From the NCBI GenBank assembly GCA_018806915.1, contig JAGKQI010000083.1, positions 976,900 to 1,040,899 on the forward strand: a stretch of 64,000 bases of DNA. Direction: 5' to 3'. Position 1 is the first letter of the stretch; each line of letters begins with the position of its first letter. Source of the stretch: Phytophthora colocasiae. Lineage: Eukaryota; Oomycota; Peronosporomycetes; Peronosporales; Peronosporaceae. The notes beneath the pieces are model-generated. The model was not told the DNA's origin and did not search any database. It saw only the letters and a list, made by a program, of their open reading frames with translations. The position numbers and the translations under genes were made by a program. Shown in pieces: positions 20,888-33,800 of the stretch.

Positions 20888-22273
20888 CTTGGTGGACGTT
20901 CCCCGTCTCCCTCTTCCTCTTTCCCTGTCTGATCATCTACAGCCGAGTGATCCCTTCCACGTAACAGCGCCAGGGTTTTGGCAACACGGGAAACCCTGGT
21001 AGCAAAGGCATCAGGAAGACCGTACCCCCACATTGGGAAACTGCTGTTTCAGATTCTTCTCCGCTTCTGCCTTGGCTCGAGCTGGCTACATCCCTTTTTG
21101 GGCGGACGGCCCCGCTTCCCGCTTGGGCATTTCCTCAATATTCCAAAGGAGCGCCAGTTCACTGCTAACATTCCAAAGCCGTCTGTCCCACACAAAAGGA
21201 GGGGCGTCAGACCCAAAGACTCGGCAGTAGCAGTCCTGATACGTTACAGTGACGCGTCCTCAACAGATGTGAAAAGTCGCTACCAGCAGTAGCAGCTTCC
21301 AGCTGACACTTCCCTCGGCTGTCGTTGCAGTGACTTCCAGCCGCTGCATGCAGCTTCTTCAGTCGCCGCCTCGAGCGCTGCCGTTGCAGAGCTGTCAGCT
21401 GCCGTTACGCCATTGGTAGATGTAGGTGTTGGTTCTGCTGCAACGGCATGCATGAGCGGGAACATCGGGCATCATAAACAGAGCAGCGAGCTGCTGCTGT
21501 TTGCAGTGCTGTGAGGTCCGTCGGGTTCCTGGGCTGGCGAGATTCTCCTGGCTGTTGCTGCAGGAGAAAGCAACTGCTGCTGCTGGAGCCTGCTGCTGGA
21601 TAAGCGCTTGCTGCTACGGGACACGTCGCCACTCTTGGCAGCGCGTCATCCGCGGGCGGGCTTGCCTTTCGTCTGAGGGCGGCGTCATTGCGTTCCGGTG
21701 TAGAGTGAAGCTGGACTTGGCTCCGGGAAGGATTTCTGCTTCCCTGTCGATTTGGGCGCCGTTCGGATTTAAATCCAATAATGAGTGGAGAAGCACGGCG
21801 CTCTGGGCCTCATTCGACAAAATAAAGGAAAAACCTCCGAATCCCAATGCGAGGTTTTACGATTTATTTTGGGCGATTGAAGCTGAAAGAGACATGGGAT
21901 TGAGTGGGAAACGGAGACTGGTGGCGAATTATCATTGACGGAATTTGAACTGGCTAATTTGGAACCTGATTTACTGAAGTTTAGGCGGATGAATTCTCGT
22001 ATTTTGGGACCAGAAGCTATAAAGATCGCAAGTTGAAGCTGTTTTCTAAGCTTGGTGGAGCTTCCAGCGCAGTGCTCAACATATTTGCTGATACCAACTG
22101 TAGAAGACTCTGCCAGATTATCGTAGGGTAAATGCATTATGTGCAAGCTTTGCTGTGGTCTCATTAATTGCACGCGTTTGCAGATCGACACCAACGCCAA
22201 TACACGTTATGACCCAGACAACTGCCACAAACGTTGTTAACTACTGGCTGCACTGACAATGATAGATACGACC
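20888..22273. other. Unassigned region, possible Gln-rich minus-strand coding with CAG/CTG clusters
   Basis: Between 21280 and 21610 CTG/CAG trinucleotides are frequent; on the minus strand they read as Gln and Ala segments (ALIQQQAPAAAVAFSCSNSQ, then KQQQLAALFMMPDVP), suggesting a Gln-rich regulator fragment. Upstream on the minus strand (about 21150-21050) KREAGPSAQKGM and ARAKAEKNLKQQFPNV also look coding. I cannot join them into a gene. 21940-22273 shows nothing recognisable. Confidence 0.3.
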
Positions 22274-22276
22274 AAT

Positions 22277-22288
22277 AGGGGGTGTCAG
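22277..22288 (+). repeat. Harbinger left terminal inverted repeat
   Basis: AGGGGGTGTCAG, preceded by AAT. It pairs with 39902-39913, one mismatch. Confidence 0.75.
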
Positions 22289-22593
22289 AATTACGAAAAT
22301 TCCGCTCTAAAATCGCATGTGATTTCCACTCAAACGTTGCGTGTGATTCATCTGGCCCAAACCACATGCGATTTCCTGCTCAAAATGCACACCCAAATCA
22401 CAAGAGGGTCTCTCACAGCATTGGGTCAGGGATCACTGTCGCACTTACCCCACAGCAACGAAAGGTAGAAGCTTAACGTTCACTACGGCTTGCTGCCTCA
22501 CGCACTCTATCCTCCGTCTCACCTTGACTGTCACTCCCGCATCCCACTGCCTCCTGCGCTACTTCTGTTACGCCAAAGGACATAGCCGCAGTG

Positions 22594-23941
22594 CATGCCG
22601 AAGAAGCCAGTGAGCGAAAAAGATCTCCTCTCTGAAGTTGTTGAATCTTCTTGCAGTATGGCGATTTTGGAGGGAAGAACCCTCGACAACAGAAGAATTC
22701 GTTGATTCCTCTCCCCGTTCGACGAATGTGAGGAGCTTATCTAACTGCTGATTCTAAAACGTCGACGACCTCTTCTGATATGTTGCAGTAGATTGCTTTC
22801 CCGGAGGTATTTGTCGGCAAGTAGGAAATATTGCGCTAAAGTAGTCGCTTATGAATTTGTGGGAGCAGTTTTTCCAGAGCCTGCCGGACGATGACTTTTG
22901 CAGCTAACGAGGACATCGAGAACTTCATTCTGGTTCATTTGTGGCGAAAATTAAGTCACACCGCGTCTTTCCACAACAACAGCAACTCGCACCCCAGGCA
23001 CCTGTTTGGCTTCAACTGGCTGTCGCGCTCGACAAACTAGGGACATACGGAAGCAGCTCAGTCGTCAAGGTCGTACAAAGATTATTTGGGAGCGATTTAG
23101 GAAATGGGACACTTGACCTCTTCACCGCCCGCGTTGTGATAGCGTTGAACGAACTTGTCGTGAGCGTATGTACGCATACAGTGGCCGGACGAAGCCAGAA
23201 CGGGAGAAACATTTCACGTCAGGAATGGCAGTGAAAGGCGTTGGCTTCCGGGTGTGTCGGCTTTATTGACGGAACTACATTCCCCATTATCTCAGAAGCC
23301 ATCGGTCCAATGGAGAATGCTACTTTGACCGAAAGCGCGAAGGGTGATACAGCCCTTAAACGCTCAAGTGGTGTGTGATGACCGACGCCGGATCATCTTC
23401 TGCTTTCAGTGTGGTTGGCTCTGGGTCTTGTGCTGATAGCACTTTGTTTATAGTCATATGGCTTTGGCACAAGATGAGCTTCAAGTGAAACACTTTTTCA
23501 GTGTGGAGGCCAGAACCTGATTGCGGATTCAGCGTATCCAGCCAGACACAAAGCGCAACACCTTGGTCCCAGCATACAGAAAGAATCAGCACGGTCATGA
23601 TAATAGCGCCTTCCAATATACTTGCGCGTTGCCCACGTTCGGCGTCGTGAACGAGCACACTCCATTGGCGTGCTAAAAGCAAAGGTGGACATCGCTTCGA
23701 GAGGTTCGCCTACAAGATCAAGCGCAAGGAAGATCGCTTGAGCGCTTTGCTGCTGCGATGGGTGAATGCGTGCGTTGTGCTTCACAACATGCTTTTTACA
23801 CTTGGTGATGGTTGGCCCGAGGAGCGAGAAGTTGATGACGACCTTCCCACGGACGCAAACGGCTACGGATGGACGAAATGTTCCCGTTCCGCTGCCGCCT
23901 CAAACGGCATGCACGTTGCCTGTAGGACGCAAGCCAGGTAA
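22594..23941 (+). pseudogene. PIF/Harbinger transposase (DDE_Tnp_4 type), several frame breaks
   Basis: ATG at 22594 (MPKKPVSEKDLLSEVVESSC). After several frame changes the core is clear: LPDDDF..., KSHRVF, then APVWLQLAVALDKLGTYGSS (about 22999-23058) and TLDLFTARVVIALNEL. Next the first catalytic Asp in GCVGFIDGTTFP (about 23250-23285), QVVCDDRRRIIF (about 23365-23400), and the second Asp in LIADSAYPA-type sequence (about 23520-23545). A later helix is followed by the conserved end LSALLRWVNACVVLHNMLFT, then LGDGWPEEREVDDDLP (about 23738-23850). This order is diagnostic of Harbinger transposases. Frame breaks mean either decay or sequence error; the third catalytic residue cannot be placed with certainty. 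Confidence 0.82.
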
Positions 23942-24009
23942 TATCTTGTGGTTGAGAGCTGAATAGTTGCTTGATAAGTTCACTGATGAATGACCGGGTG
24001 TGTGCCACA

Positions 24010-25385
24010 TACTTCAATTCAACGTAAGTTCTTGGTTTTTGCGTAGAGGACTGTCTCTTTGATGATGCTACTAATCCTTCCCGCCTTACCGCAAAACAGA
24101 CATGCATAACTCAATTCCAAAACCTCGGTAGCCGCGCATACCGACTCCCATCTGCCTGCTGTGCAATTTATAGCATAAGTCCCGTACAGCTTCAGGATCA
24201 TCTCGATTTCAGACGATGTTTCCCTTGCTGGAATCAAGGGCCAAGAAAGAAGCTCGTGACGCTGGCTGACAGCACGATTCGCCAGTTCACGATCACGCTG
24301 TTCATACTCGAGTTCGCGTTGGAGCTCGCTTTCGCGTTGCTCCTGCGCGCCATTTACGCTCTTTCCAGATCCAGCTTGCGTGACTCATGACCTCGTGTTT
24401 TCTCTCTCCATTCTTGGCATAATTTCCATCGAAAGCGACACATCCGGCGCTCATTTGGCGGTTGTACGTTTTGGCTTATCGTCAAGATTGTCCGCCCGTT
24501 TTCCTGACTTGGCGCGACTTGTGGTTTCCTACTCTTGCGTTCTTCTTGGCAGCCGTTTGTGGAATGTCTGGAGAATTGATGTTGCGGCAGCGTCATGATC
24601 AGGAACTAAACGATTCGGAATTTGAAGCTTAGCGTCGTCGCTTGCCGTTGGCAGATTGGGTGTGTTCAGCAGCCGTGTATCTGGAGTTTCTTTGCGCCCC
24701 TCCGTTTGCAGCAGCCGTCTCCATTTCCGCAGTCTCAGATCGCTTTTGTTGACTTTGAACTGGCACTTCAACCGCAACGTTGCTTGTCGTACCAGGGTTG
24801 CTATCCAAGGAGGAACCTGCACCTCCATTATCATCCAACAGGAGCATGCTTGAAGTGATCAAAATCTGTTTCGTTCTGTATCGAGCATCGAGAACTTGAT
24901 GGCTCAAAGCGATAGGGTCTGGCGAAAAGATTGGCTTTGTCTTCCATTTGTCACTTTCTTCATTTCTTTCCTCGATTCCCCTGAGATCACCCCTCACTGT
25001 AATCCATAGCTGTGTCATTTCGGCTGTGAGGGTCGGACGGAGAACTCTGATCAGCCTCAGTAATGGCTATAACAGTCAGTTCTTGCACGTTTTCTCTCCT
25101 CCTCATTGTGACTGGAAATGTTTGGAGTTGTCAGAGTCGCAATTGCTTAGAGCCTGGATGTCATCTAAACCGGAGACGTGGATCACGTTAATACGTGCTC
25201 TCGAGGCATCATCTGCTGTGCGCTGAGCGTGGTTGGCGCTTGAGCTGTAACGTCATGGAAGTTCTCCCAGTCTCTGAGAGTACTGGCGGGCTGGATGTTC
25301 TGGCCTTTCACCAAACAATTCGTCCATGCGCTCATACTCGGGGCACATCGCATCTCAGCTTCTCCCTTGAGCGTCATGTTCGCAT
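24010..25385 (-). pseudogene. Harbinger Myb/SANT-like accessory protein, C-terminal part (downstream of gypsy insertion)
   Basis: Minus strand, continuing from the left gypsy junction at 25385: MTLKGEAEMRC, then PEYERMDELFGERP, NIQPAS. A Ser/Thr-rich linker follows (SSLDSNPGTTSNVAVEVPVQ, about 24826-24767), then a charged coiled-coil (EREKTRGHESRKLDLERA, ELQRELEYEQRDRELANRAV, about 24410-24260) and a last segment to about 24010. The accessory protein of Harbinger elements binds the transposon ends and helps import the transposase into the nucleus. The N-terminal part is at 39139-39503. Convergent with the transposase gene, ending about 70 bases away. Confidence 0.65.
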
Positions 25386-27046
25386 TGTGGTGTAGTGGAT
25401 CCGCTGGAATGAGCAGGGATCCAACGTCTCACACACGGCGCCCAGACGCACGTGACCAACGGAGGGGTACTCCGATAAGCCGTGGGGTTGCTGAGGCTCA
25501 CCTTGTGTACCCGTCAAGTGGGCGGGATCTGCCTCTCCCAGGAACGGGAGACTGTACACATAGGCGTGAGGGGCTTGAAACAGTCCTTAGGCGGGGACTT
25601 GGGAGAGTTGGACTTGCGTGGGTATTCCTGCACACAGGTCCTGGTTGGGGGATCTTGAGTCTTGGACTCGAAGATCTTGTGGATCACTTGGATCCGGGGT
25701 TGCCTTGGTGGGTGTGTGGGTCCTTTCTTTCCTTTACTGTCTTGCTTGCCGCCTCCTGCTAGCGGTTGGTCTTGAGGGTGTTGAGAGGTCAGAGGGATCC
25801 CTACGGTTAAGCAATCAACACCGTTGGATCCGGGGTCTTCACTAGCGTAAGGTAAGCCGGCCAAGCTGATCGGGGATCCGGTCTTAGCTGCTTAGCTAAA
25901 GGTATGCTGAAGAAACTTGGCAGGAAGCGACTAAGGGAGGCCAACTTACACTATCCTCTTCCCATGTGCTTAGAGTCCTGAAGAAAACCACTTGCGCACT
26001 AGAAGGTAAATTCGACTCTCTGATTTCCATGGTTATCCAGTTCCTCATCCTGTACCCCATCTTTTGCCCATCGCAAATCTCTATCTTGCCAGATCATGCT
26101 GGCTCTCCCTGCAACTCTCTCCACTATGTCGATGTTCTTGGATCTTGAGGATCTGAGTTCGATCCAGAGGATCCTGGAGCTCTCAGGATCCTTGGATCTT
26201 GGGGACTCTGGCTCCAGTGATCCGAGGATCCTGGATCTGGATCTCTGGATCTTAGATCTTAGGATCCGCTGGGATCCGAGGATCCTGAGATCTGATCTGG
26301 ATCTTGGATCTGGATCTTGGATCTTGAGGATCCGGCTTCGTGATCCGAGGATCCCGGATCTGGATCTCGATCTTGAATCTTGGATCTTGTGGATCCGGCT
26401 TTCCGGGATCCGAGGATCACTTGGATCTGGATCTCGGAGGATCTTGGATCTTGGCAGGATCCAGCTTCCAGATCCGAGGATCTTGGATCTGGATCTCTGA
26501 TCTTGGATCTTGGGGATCCGCCTTCGGGATCCGCAGGATCTTGGATCTGGATCTCTGGATCTTGGATCTTGGAAGGATCCGGCTTAGACCGCGGGATCCG
26601 AGGATCCTGGATCTGGATCTCGGATCTTGGATCTTGGGGATCCGCGCTTCGGGACTCCGAGGATCTTGGATCTGGAGCCCTCTGGATTATACTTAAGGGT
26701 TCGAAGGATCTCGCACTTTTTAAGACTGCCGATCCGCAATTTTAAGTGACTGCCGGATCTGCATCTTAAGCGACCGCCGGATCACGCAACTTAAGGTATT
26801 GCCGGATCCGCACTTAGGATCATCGGATCCGGCACTTCTAGAACATGTGGGATCCGGAACGTAGGTAAGCTTAGGCCAAGTGGGTCCTGTAACTTAACTG
26901 GTCCGCCCTCAGAATAGGTATCCAGTTCCAGGGACACCTTGTCCTTATCGTAGCACCACTGTCGCACGTCACCCATCATCGTGGTCGTTCTGCGTCGTAT
27001 CCGGTTTGATTTTGAATCCACTTTACCACAAATCCACTTCACCACA
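25386..27046 (-). repeat. 3' LTR of the GATC-rich gypsy element (1661 bp)
   Basis: Aligns over its length with 37620-39138, but carries many extra single or few bases; for example TTTGATTTTGAATCC against TTTGATTTGAATCC, and GGGACACCTTGTCC against GGGACCTGTCC. Its tandem arrays (about 26140-26860) are more disordered than those of the other LTR. Confidence 0.88.
26140..26690 (+). repeat. Degenerate copy of the 58-bp GATC tandem array in the left LTR
   Basis: Repeating GGATCTTGGATCTGGATCTC and GGATCCGAGGATC blocks as in 38352-38822, with irregular spacing and small insertions. Confidence 0.8.
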
Positions 27047-27404
27047 ATCGCCCTGGGACGAGGGTTGTTGCCGCACGACGGCATCACGTCGTTCCCATAC
27101 AAATTCTCAGTCCGATCCGCCACTTCTCTTCAAATCACCCCACTTCGACAAAAAAACCGGATCGGTCCGCCGACGTGCCAGTTCTTTCAAGTGCGTACAC
27201 CACGGTAAGTTCTTTTCGTCCAAGATCGCTCTACAACCCAACTTCCTTGCCCTCATTGTGACCAAGCTCCCTTCTGACCCCGCTGCGGCCACGACTCCCA
27301 TATATTTCTCGTCCCACTCTGGCTTTTTTCACTCAGTGGGATCACTGCACACTCCTACTTCAATCCCGTCCAAGAAACGATAGTGAGGCCTATTGTCAAA
27401 AAAG

Positions 27405-27845
27405 ACTTAAGCGATGCTCAACTTCAAAACCCAAGGATCCGGCTTCAGAACCTGAGAGATCCTGAGGATCCTGCCTTAGACCCAAGGATCCAACTTCGAG
27501 GATCAGACTTGGATCCGAGATCCCGCCATAGGATCCAAGGATCCAACTTCAAAACCCGAGTGATCCGACTCTCAGAAACCCAAGCGATCCAACTTCAAAA
27601 CCCGAGTGATCCCGACTTCAGAACTCCAAGGATCCAACTCGGAGATCCGAGGATCCACTGCCATTAGGACCCAAGGGATCCAACTTCAAAACCCAGGATC
27701 AGGCTGGGACCAGGATCCGACTTCAGAAACCCAAGGATCCGACTCTCATAACCCAAGGATCCAACTCGGAGATCCGAGGATCCTGCCTTAGGACCCATGC
27801 GATCCAGCACCTCAGAACCCAAGGATCCGCCTGAGATCTGAGGTA
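27405..27845 (+). repeat. GGATCC-headed 21-22 bp array next to the 3' LTR
   Basis: Monomers of about 21-22 bases such as GGATCCAACTTCAAAACCCG, GATCCGACTTCAGAAACCCA and AGGATCCAACTCGGAGATCC alternate irregularly. The array lies between the 3' end of pol and the 3' LTR and is distinct from the LTR arrays although it uses the same GGATCC head. Confidence 0.8.
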
Positions 27846-27855
27846 TTAGTGAGGC

Positions 27856-27872
27856 TTTTTTTTTTTTTTTTT
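27856..27872 (+). repeat. T17 homopolymer (A17 on the element's coding strand)
   Basis: Seventeen T in a row between the array at 27405-27845 and the end of pol. On the coding strand it is an A-tract, which might reflect an old poly(A) junction or simple slippage. Confidence 0.9.
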
Positions 27873-30800
27873 CGGGCATCGACTCCAGCTGGGCATCCGA
27901 TCCCCACCAGAGGTCAACCTTCTTTTCTTCCCACATGTAAATACACAATGCGTCCACTCGCAGTGGCAGGGCTGCCAGTCTCTTCTTCTTCCACAATGGC
28001 GAGCGCCCTCACCAATAGAAGATCCACCACCTCTGCTCATCTCCTCCTCATGCGACTGCATCGCTTGGAAGCGGTTCCTTTTGCTCCGTTCTTGGAGGAA
28101 CTCATGCAGCAACGCGCCGCAGTTCAGGTCTGCTTCTATCCACCCAGGTAGGGTCCTCGTACCCTTCCAGAAAAACTTCTGGAATTCTCGTCGGATCCGG
28201 CCATAGCGTCTGAGTGGGGTCGTCCGGTCCGGACGTCCGCGATCCGCTCGACTTCAAACTCGCCGTCTCTCCAGATCACGCCTCCCAGCTGTCACTCCGG
28301 TAACAAAGGCTTCGTCGAAGTCTAAACGATCCGCTTCGATCCACCGTCAGGCTGGATCTTCCGGTCGGTCTGGGAAATGTGGCCTGACAGCCAGCGGGCT
28401 TCAATCTCTTGGAGGATGTGCACCACCGGAAACAAGTGGTAGTCTGTACCAACGATTTCCAAGCGAGCTGCACGTACCTCATTCCGTCATTTCCGCCACA
28501 CGGAACGGTCCATGCCACAGGTGAGGCTTAGTTTCATGGCGTACCCTTCCCTTGACTCTGCTCTAAGAACAGCCACACTTTGGGATCCGGCTCTCTGATG
28601 GAGCGTGTTGAGTCGCCGCCTCGTTCTGCCCGGTCGGCACGATCCGCGAGGATCGCCTGCTTCGAAGCCGGTCTATTCACCACTCAAGCCCTGGGCCCGA
28701 AAGTTAGGTAGTGTCAGCCTGGATCTTATACCTCCAGCGTCGTGGGATCTGTATCTCGACGTCCGAGTATTCCCCACGGGAGAGCGTTGCTTCCAGAGTC
28801 GTCTTGGGATCCCAACCGTGTGCGAGGTAGAACGGGCGTGTCGCCCCCTAGTCCGGTCTTGTGCAGTGTTTCAAAGCAAATGCTCAAGCGTTCGGCATAC
28901 TACGTCCCACCCTCTGGTCGGGATCCTGAACATACGCATCTTGGATTGCTCGAGTAATCGTCTACACCATCAGACTCGGTTCATTGCCGTGCCGTTCGAC
29001 TGTGTGGTCGATAAGCCATAGTGGCTCTCTGGCGCTGGCCTAGGATCCGGCTTGAAAGCACGAAAGCCAAGTCGGACATGAACCCGGGACTTCTCGGTCG
29101 TGCCCCGGATCACCTGGCTGGCGCCGAAACGACGAAACACACAGATCTCTCCACCGAGGACTCCCGCCACCGCTTGTGCTGTTCGCGGAAAGTTATTGCG
29201 CATTGACCGATCAACGTAGCCGGTAAAGAGATCCACCCATACCAGAAGATTCGGTATTCCCGTTCACTCGGATCTTGGGGAGCAGGTATGTGATCCATGG
29301 CGATCACTTGAAACGGGTAAGTGGCTTGAATACCGTTGCCTGGCGACACACCACGGATCGTAGGTCGCCCCCTTGCCCGGTCCTGGCCATAAACAGTCCA
29401 CGCATTCTCCGGACGAACTGTTGCACAGATCTGAAAAGTCCTCTCCAGTAGAAGTGATCCTTGATCCTCTAGGTACGATGCGGCCAATCCCTTGATGACT
29501 CTCCTTCTAAAAACTGCTATGAAGTAAGGGGTGAGTGCAGCAGGTCCGCCTGGAGCGATCTCCGGTATAACCGAGTCAGTAATAATCCATCTCGATCGGC
29601 TTCGGCCCTTCAGTGACGGCGTGCAATAGAACAACAGCTCATCCTCGTCCAATCCTCAGAAATTGTTCTGCTAGCTTGGACGGCACGCGTTTTGGCTTCG
29701 GCCGCAGTCAGATCCGTCAGCTGTCCCTGCGAGGAACGACTTCAGGTTGAAGATTTATGTTTTCTTTCTTCGTCTTGGGCTTCGTCGGATCCGGTTTCGA
29801 TCCTCAGCCGTTGCACGGATTCTCCTTGCCGTCGAGTACTTCGGGGTCGCCCTTCTTCACCTGGCTTGTCCTGAGTACGCCATTGCACTGATCCGGTGGT
29901 GTCGGATCCTCGGATCCTGAGGTCAGAATCTCATCCAACCTGGATCTCAAAGTGACGAGATCCTCGTGGTCCGCCCTTTGCAGTCGACTGTGATCCCTGC
30001 CGCTCTCTCAAGTTGCAATGCTGCACTGGCCACAGCTGTCGGCGCTTGCGTTCCACGCTCCGCTTCACATGTAGCAGGTCGTGATCCGGCCAATCCCGAA
30101 GCCGCATTAGCGCTTTCTGTCTCAGTAACGTCAGGGCTGGCGCTTTACAGTCGATCTCGCGCGCGCATCTGGCGGATCACCAGATTCCGGAATCCCCGCA
30201 GATAACAAGTCGCCCCTTAGCACAGATCCTCGAGTAACCTTCGAAACATAATAGAAGTACCCGTTATACTCTGGCTTCTGTTGACTGTCAGGTTCTCCTG
30301 CGTATCGAGATGCTGCGCTTAATCACCCTCCATTCAGGTAACTTCCAGACGATCGCGCTGAAGCCGATCCTCCGCCACGTTTCACCTCTGGCGGATCCGT
30401 CGAAACTAACCACCCACAACTCTTCCTCCGGTCCACTACGGTCGGTACTGGCATCTGGATCGCTCGGCGTGGCTCTTTTCACCTCGGGGCGATGTTCACT
30501 CATGAGCTTGATCCACCTCGGATCTCGGGGTGATACTTGCGGCAAGTGATCCGGAGGATCTCGTCCTCCCCTTTCGTGCACTTCGTGATCTCCAAAGCCC
30601 AAGGCGATAACAGCGCCGCCGACCCATTGGCCTAACCTTCGCTTGTAGTCCGGTAGAACGGAACAACCACCGCGGAGGGTAGAGTGCCTAGTTAGGACCT
30701 CGGATCCGTCGTCCAACCAACATGGAATATCCAAGATCCAGGATCCTTAGCAAGGCCAGCACCTCCTTCTCTACGAGATCCCATAGTTTCACTTCGATTT

Positions 30801-33800
30801 TCGGTTTCCAGGGATCTGCTAACGAAACTTTATCACATCGGCATGTAGATCCCATCGTGATCCTGCGTCAGGGAAGCTGAGATGGCCTCCATTTCATCAT
30901 GGCGTATGGAGCAATCACCACCGGGTTGCTTGTCGGGATCGAAATGCCGAAGCGTAGGAGCTCCATAGCTTTGATCTTCCTCTTCAGGGCCTCCGAAGGC
31001 GGCTGAAGCACGGATCCAACTTCTCATCCGGATCTCTCGGGCTCCGACGGGGTCTCCGGGATCCTTTGATCCACAGAGTCGGTTGGCTGCAGGATCTTAG
31101 CGGCTGGACCTCAACTACGCGAAGTCGACCTCCCACTCAGTTCGTAGGAGTACCGACGCGTAGAGCCGCCATGTCCTCGATGAATCGAGCGTAGTAGTTT
31201 AGGCTAACCCAGGAAAGATTGCACTAGCGCGCAGCGACATCATCTCCGGGAACGCAAGACCCACCAGCGCCTTCTCGGTCCTTCGGATGCTGCCTCCTAG
31301 TCCTTCGGCTAGACACTCAGTGCTCCCCAGGTAATCGACCTTCTTCAGACCCCCAGAAACTATTGGCCAGCCCGCTGATCGACAAGTTCCACTTGTGCAC
31401 AGGCTTCCAGCAGTAAATGCACTCGCTCACACAGGTGATCCCAGGTGATCCGGCAGCTCACTTCTAAGATGTCGTCGATGTACGATCTTCGTCCAGAAGT
31501 ACAGAATCGTTCACCGTTTCACTCTCCGGGATCCCATCCCCTCAAGGAAGAGGATCCAACGCGGATCCGATCCGGCCGTGGGGGCCGGGATCCGTAGGAA
31601 CTCATAGAGGGCGTTTGTTGTCAACAAACGCTGGTAGATCTGCGGGGCATTCTTGAGACCAAACGGCATCCGATTCCACTCAAACAATGGTCCAAACGGG
31701 AGTGATAAATGCCGAGATGGCTCCTTGCGCGATCCGTCATAGAGACGACCCAGAAACCACTGGGCCATATCGAGAGAACAGGTACCACAACACGGCGATC
31801 GAGATCCTCCAGTAGATCATTGATGAGAGGCATAGGATATACCATCAGCCTCATTTGTCAAGCTATTCACCAGCCTGTAGTCGATGCAGAGCCTGATATC
31901 AACGCCGTTTCTTCTTGGATGATCACGACCAATTGGCGAGGCCCATGGTGACGTAGAGACTTGGATGATCTTCGCTTGCAACAATCCTTGATCAGATCCG
32001 AGAGCTTCTCCGCGATACTGCTGCGCCACCTTACGCACTCCGCTGGGCAAATGGGCTTCGCGTCTCCCACGTCAATATCGCAGATCGCAACTCCACGTGC
32101 AGGAGGGGCAGCGGCATTACTCCTTCCCAATGCCAACAAAGTGCTTGCTATTTCCAGATCTCATTCGCCAATCGTTGGATCTCCTCAGGTGTGTTGGAGG
32201 CTGGATCCCCACTTGGAGATCCTCGATCTTCCACTTCGACCGTCGCCGTCACAAACCTCTTGGCAACACCGCCATTTCCTTTCTCGAGATCTCCGCGTAG
32301 GATCCGCCATTCCTCGTGGACAAACACTCCATCGTCGGCCTTGTTGATCTTCTGCCAGGATCCAGGATCCGGCCGGGCACCAACCTCGAGATCCGGCTGG
32401 GACTCCAGCCACGAGATCCGGTCGGGATCCAACCACGATGATCCTTGTCTGAGGCGAAGACTTGTGATCTCGCATGTCCTGACGCCGGTGACCGGATCCT
32501 CAACTTGTCCCCACTCTGGGCGGATCACTGGCTGTTAGCATGGCTAGCTCAGGATCCAGCCTTCTTGTGGCCGGGATCCGGTCCCACGAGCGGCACCTCC
32601 CTCCGGCAGGCTGTCTTCCGACGTCGCTCCCCTGCTTCCAAGCTGGATCCAACAGCAGGATCACCTCTTCGGCGCACTCCCGTCCAGTTCTCGGGATCGT
32701 CTTCTGGGGTCTTCGCCCGCGTTCACGCACGTCGCCGCCCGCTTGGTCCAGCTCTTCCCCACTGTGCCGTAGCGCCTTGATCCGGATCCCTGGCGCCCCT
32801 GGAGTCTTCAATCTTGCCTTGGCGCGCACCATCATCTTCGTCTTGCGGGAAGGCGCATCCGTAGCACCCTTGCGTACACGCGTAGATCGCACCTGGGTGT
32901 CTTGCAAAAATCTCGGCGGCGCCCTTCCTGGCTGGTCGTCCCCGCCCGCTCGCTCGTATTCGTGTGAATATGAGGGGCTGCAGATCCCCACTAAGTGCGG
33001 GAATCAGACGACCGTTCAGGGCCTCGCCCCTGTCGCTTTGGACCCCTGTCAGCATACGCGCATACCGATCTTCAACCCTGCTGTCAGGTTGGGATCCGAC
33101 CTTTGCTTGTAGGCGTCGGTGGGGGCGTGAGGTAAATTCTCATTGGAAAGGTCTTGACCAGGTAAAGCGTCCTGGCCGAATGAGCGCTCCCCGAGGCCTG
33201 GGGCATTCCTGTGAGCTTCAGGGCACCTCGAAAACTTGGATCCGACTGTGCGCATCTGGAATGATGGTCACCTGTCTCTGGCGATGATTACGGGGCGACC
33301 CCTTTCGAGCATCATTGGGTCCCGGCTCTGCGCAGAGACAGGGCAGCCCCTCCGGTTTCTTCAAGGAAGGCGCGTCGACATGGGCCCTTCCCGGCTTCTA
33401 GGGCAACCGTTTGAGGTACATGCGACGGCTTCGTGCCAGACGCGCCTCGCCTCGCGCTGCATGTCCCATACCGACCTCAGCAGCGGGGCATTCATATTTT
33501 CGCCCCAGGGCGCCCCAAAACGTCATCTCCGACTGATTTGTCGGAGTGGATGTCGTCGTCGCCCGTCGCACGGACGTGCTGCCGATCCCTCAACGGTGGC
33601 GCTCCAGTCTTCTGGCCCAAACCATACTATACTGCAGGCGCCACGACACAACATCGCACCAACGCAACAAACAACCAGGGGTGAGACAGTAACACGTTGC
33701 CGGATCTTCAATCAGACAAGCTGAAGAGGATCCCGGAGGATCCTTGAGCCTGTGGATCTCGGATCCGGGCGTGTGAGGGACGTCCCCTCGATCCGACGAG

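Noticed and set aside
26096..26745. Long plus-strand frames of IRGSWIWISGS type as a repeat protein gene
   Set aside because: By-product of the GATC tandem array, which lacks stops in all frames, located in an LTR.
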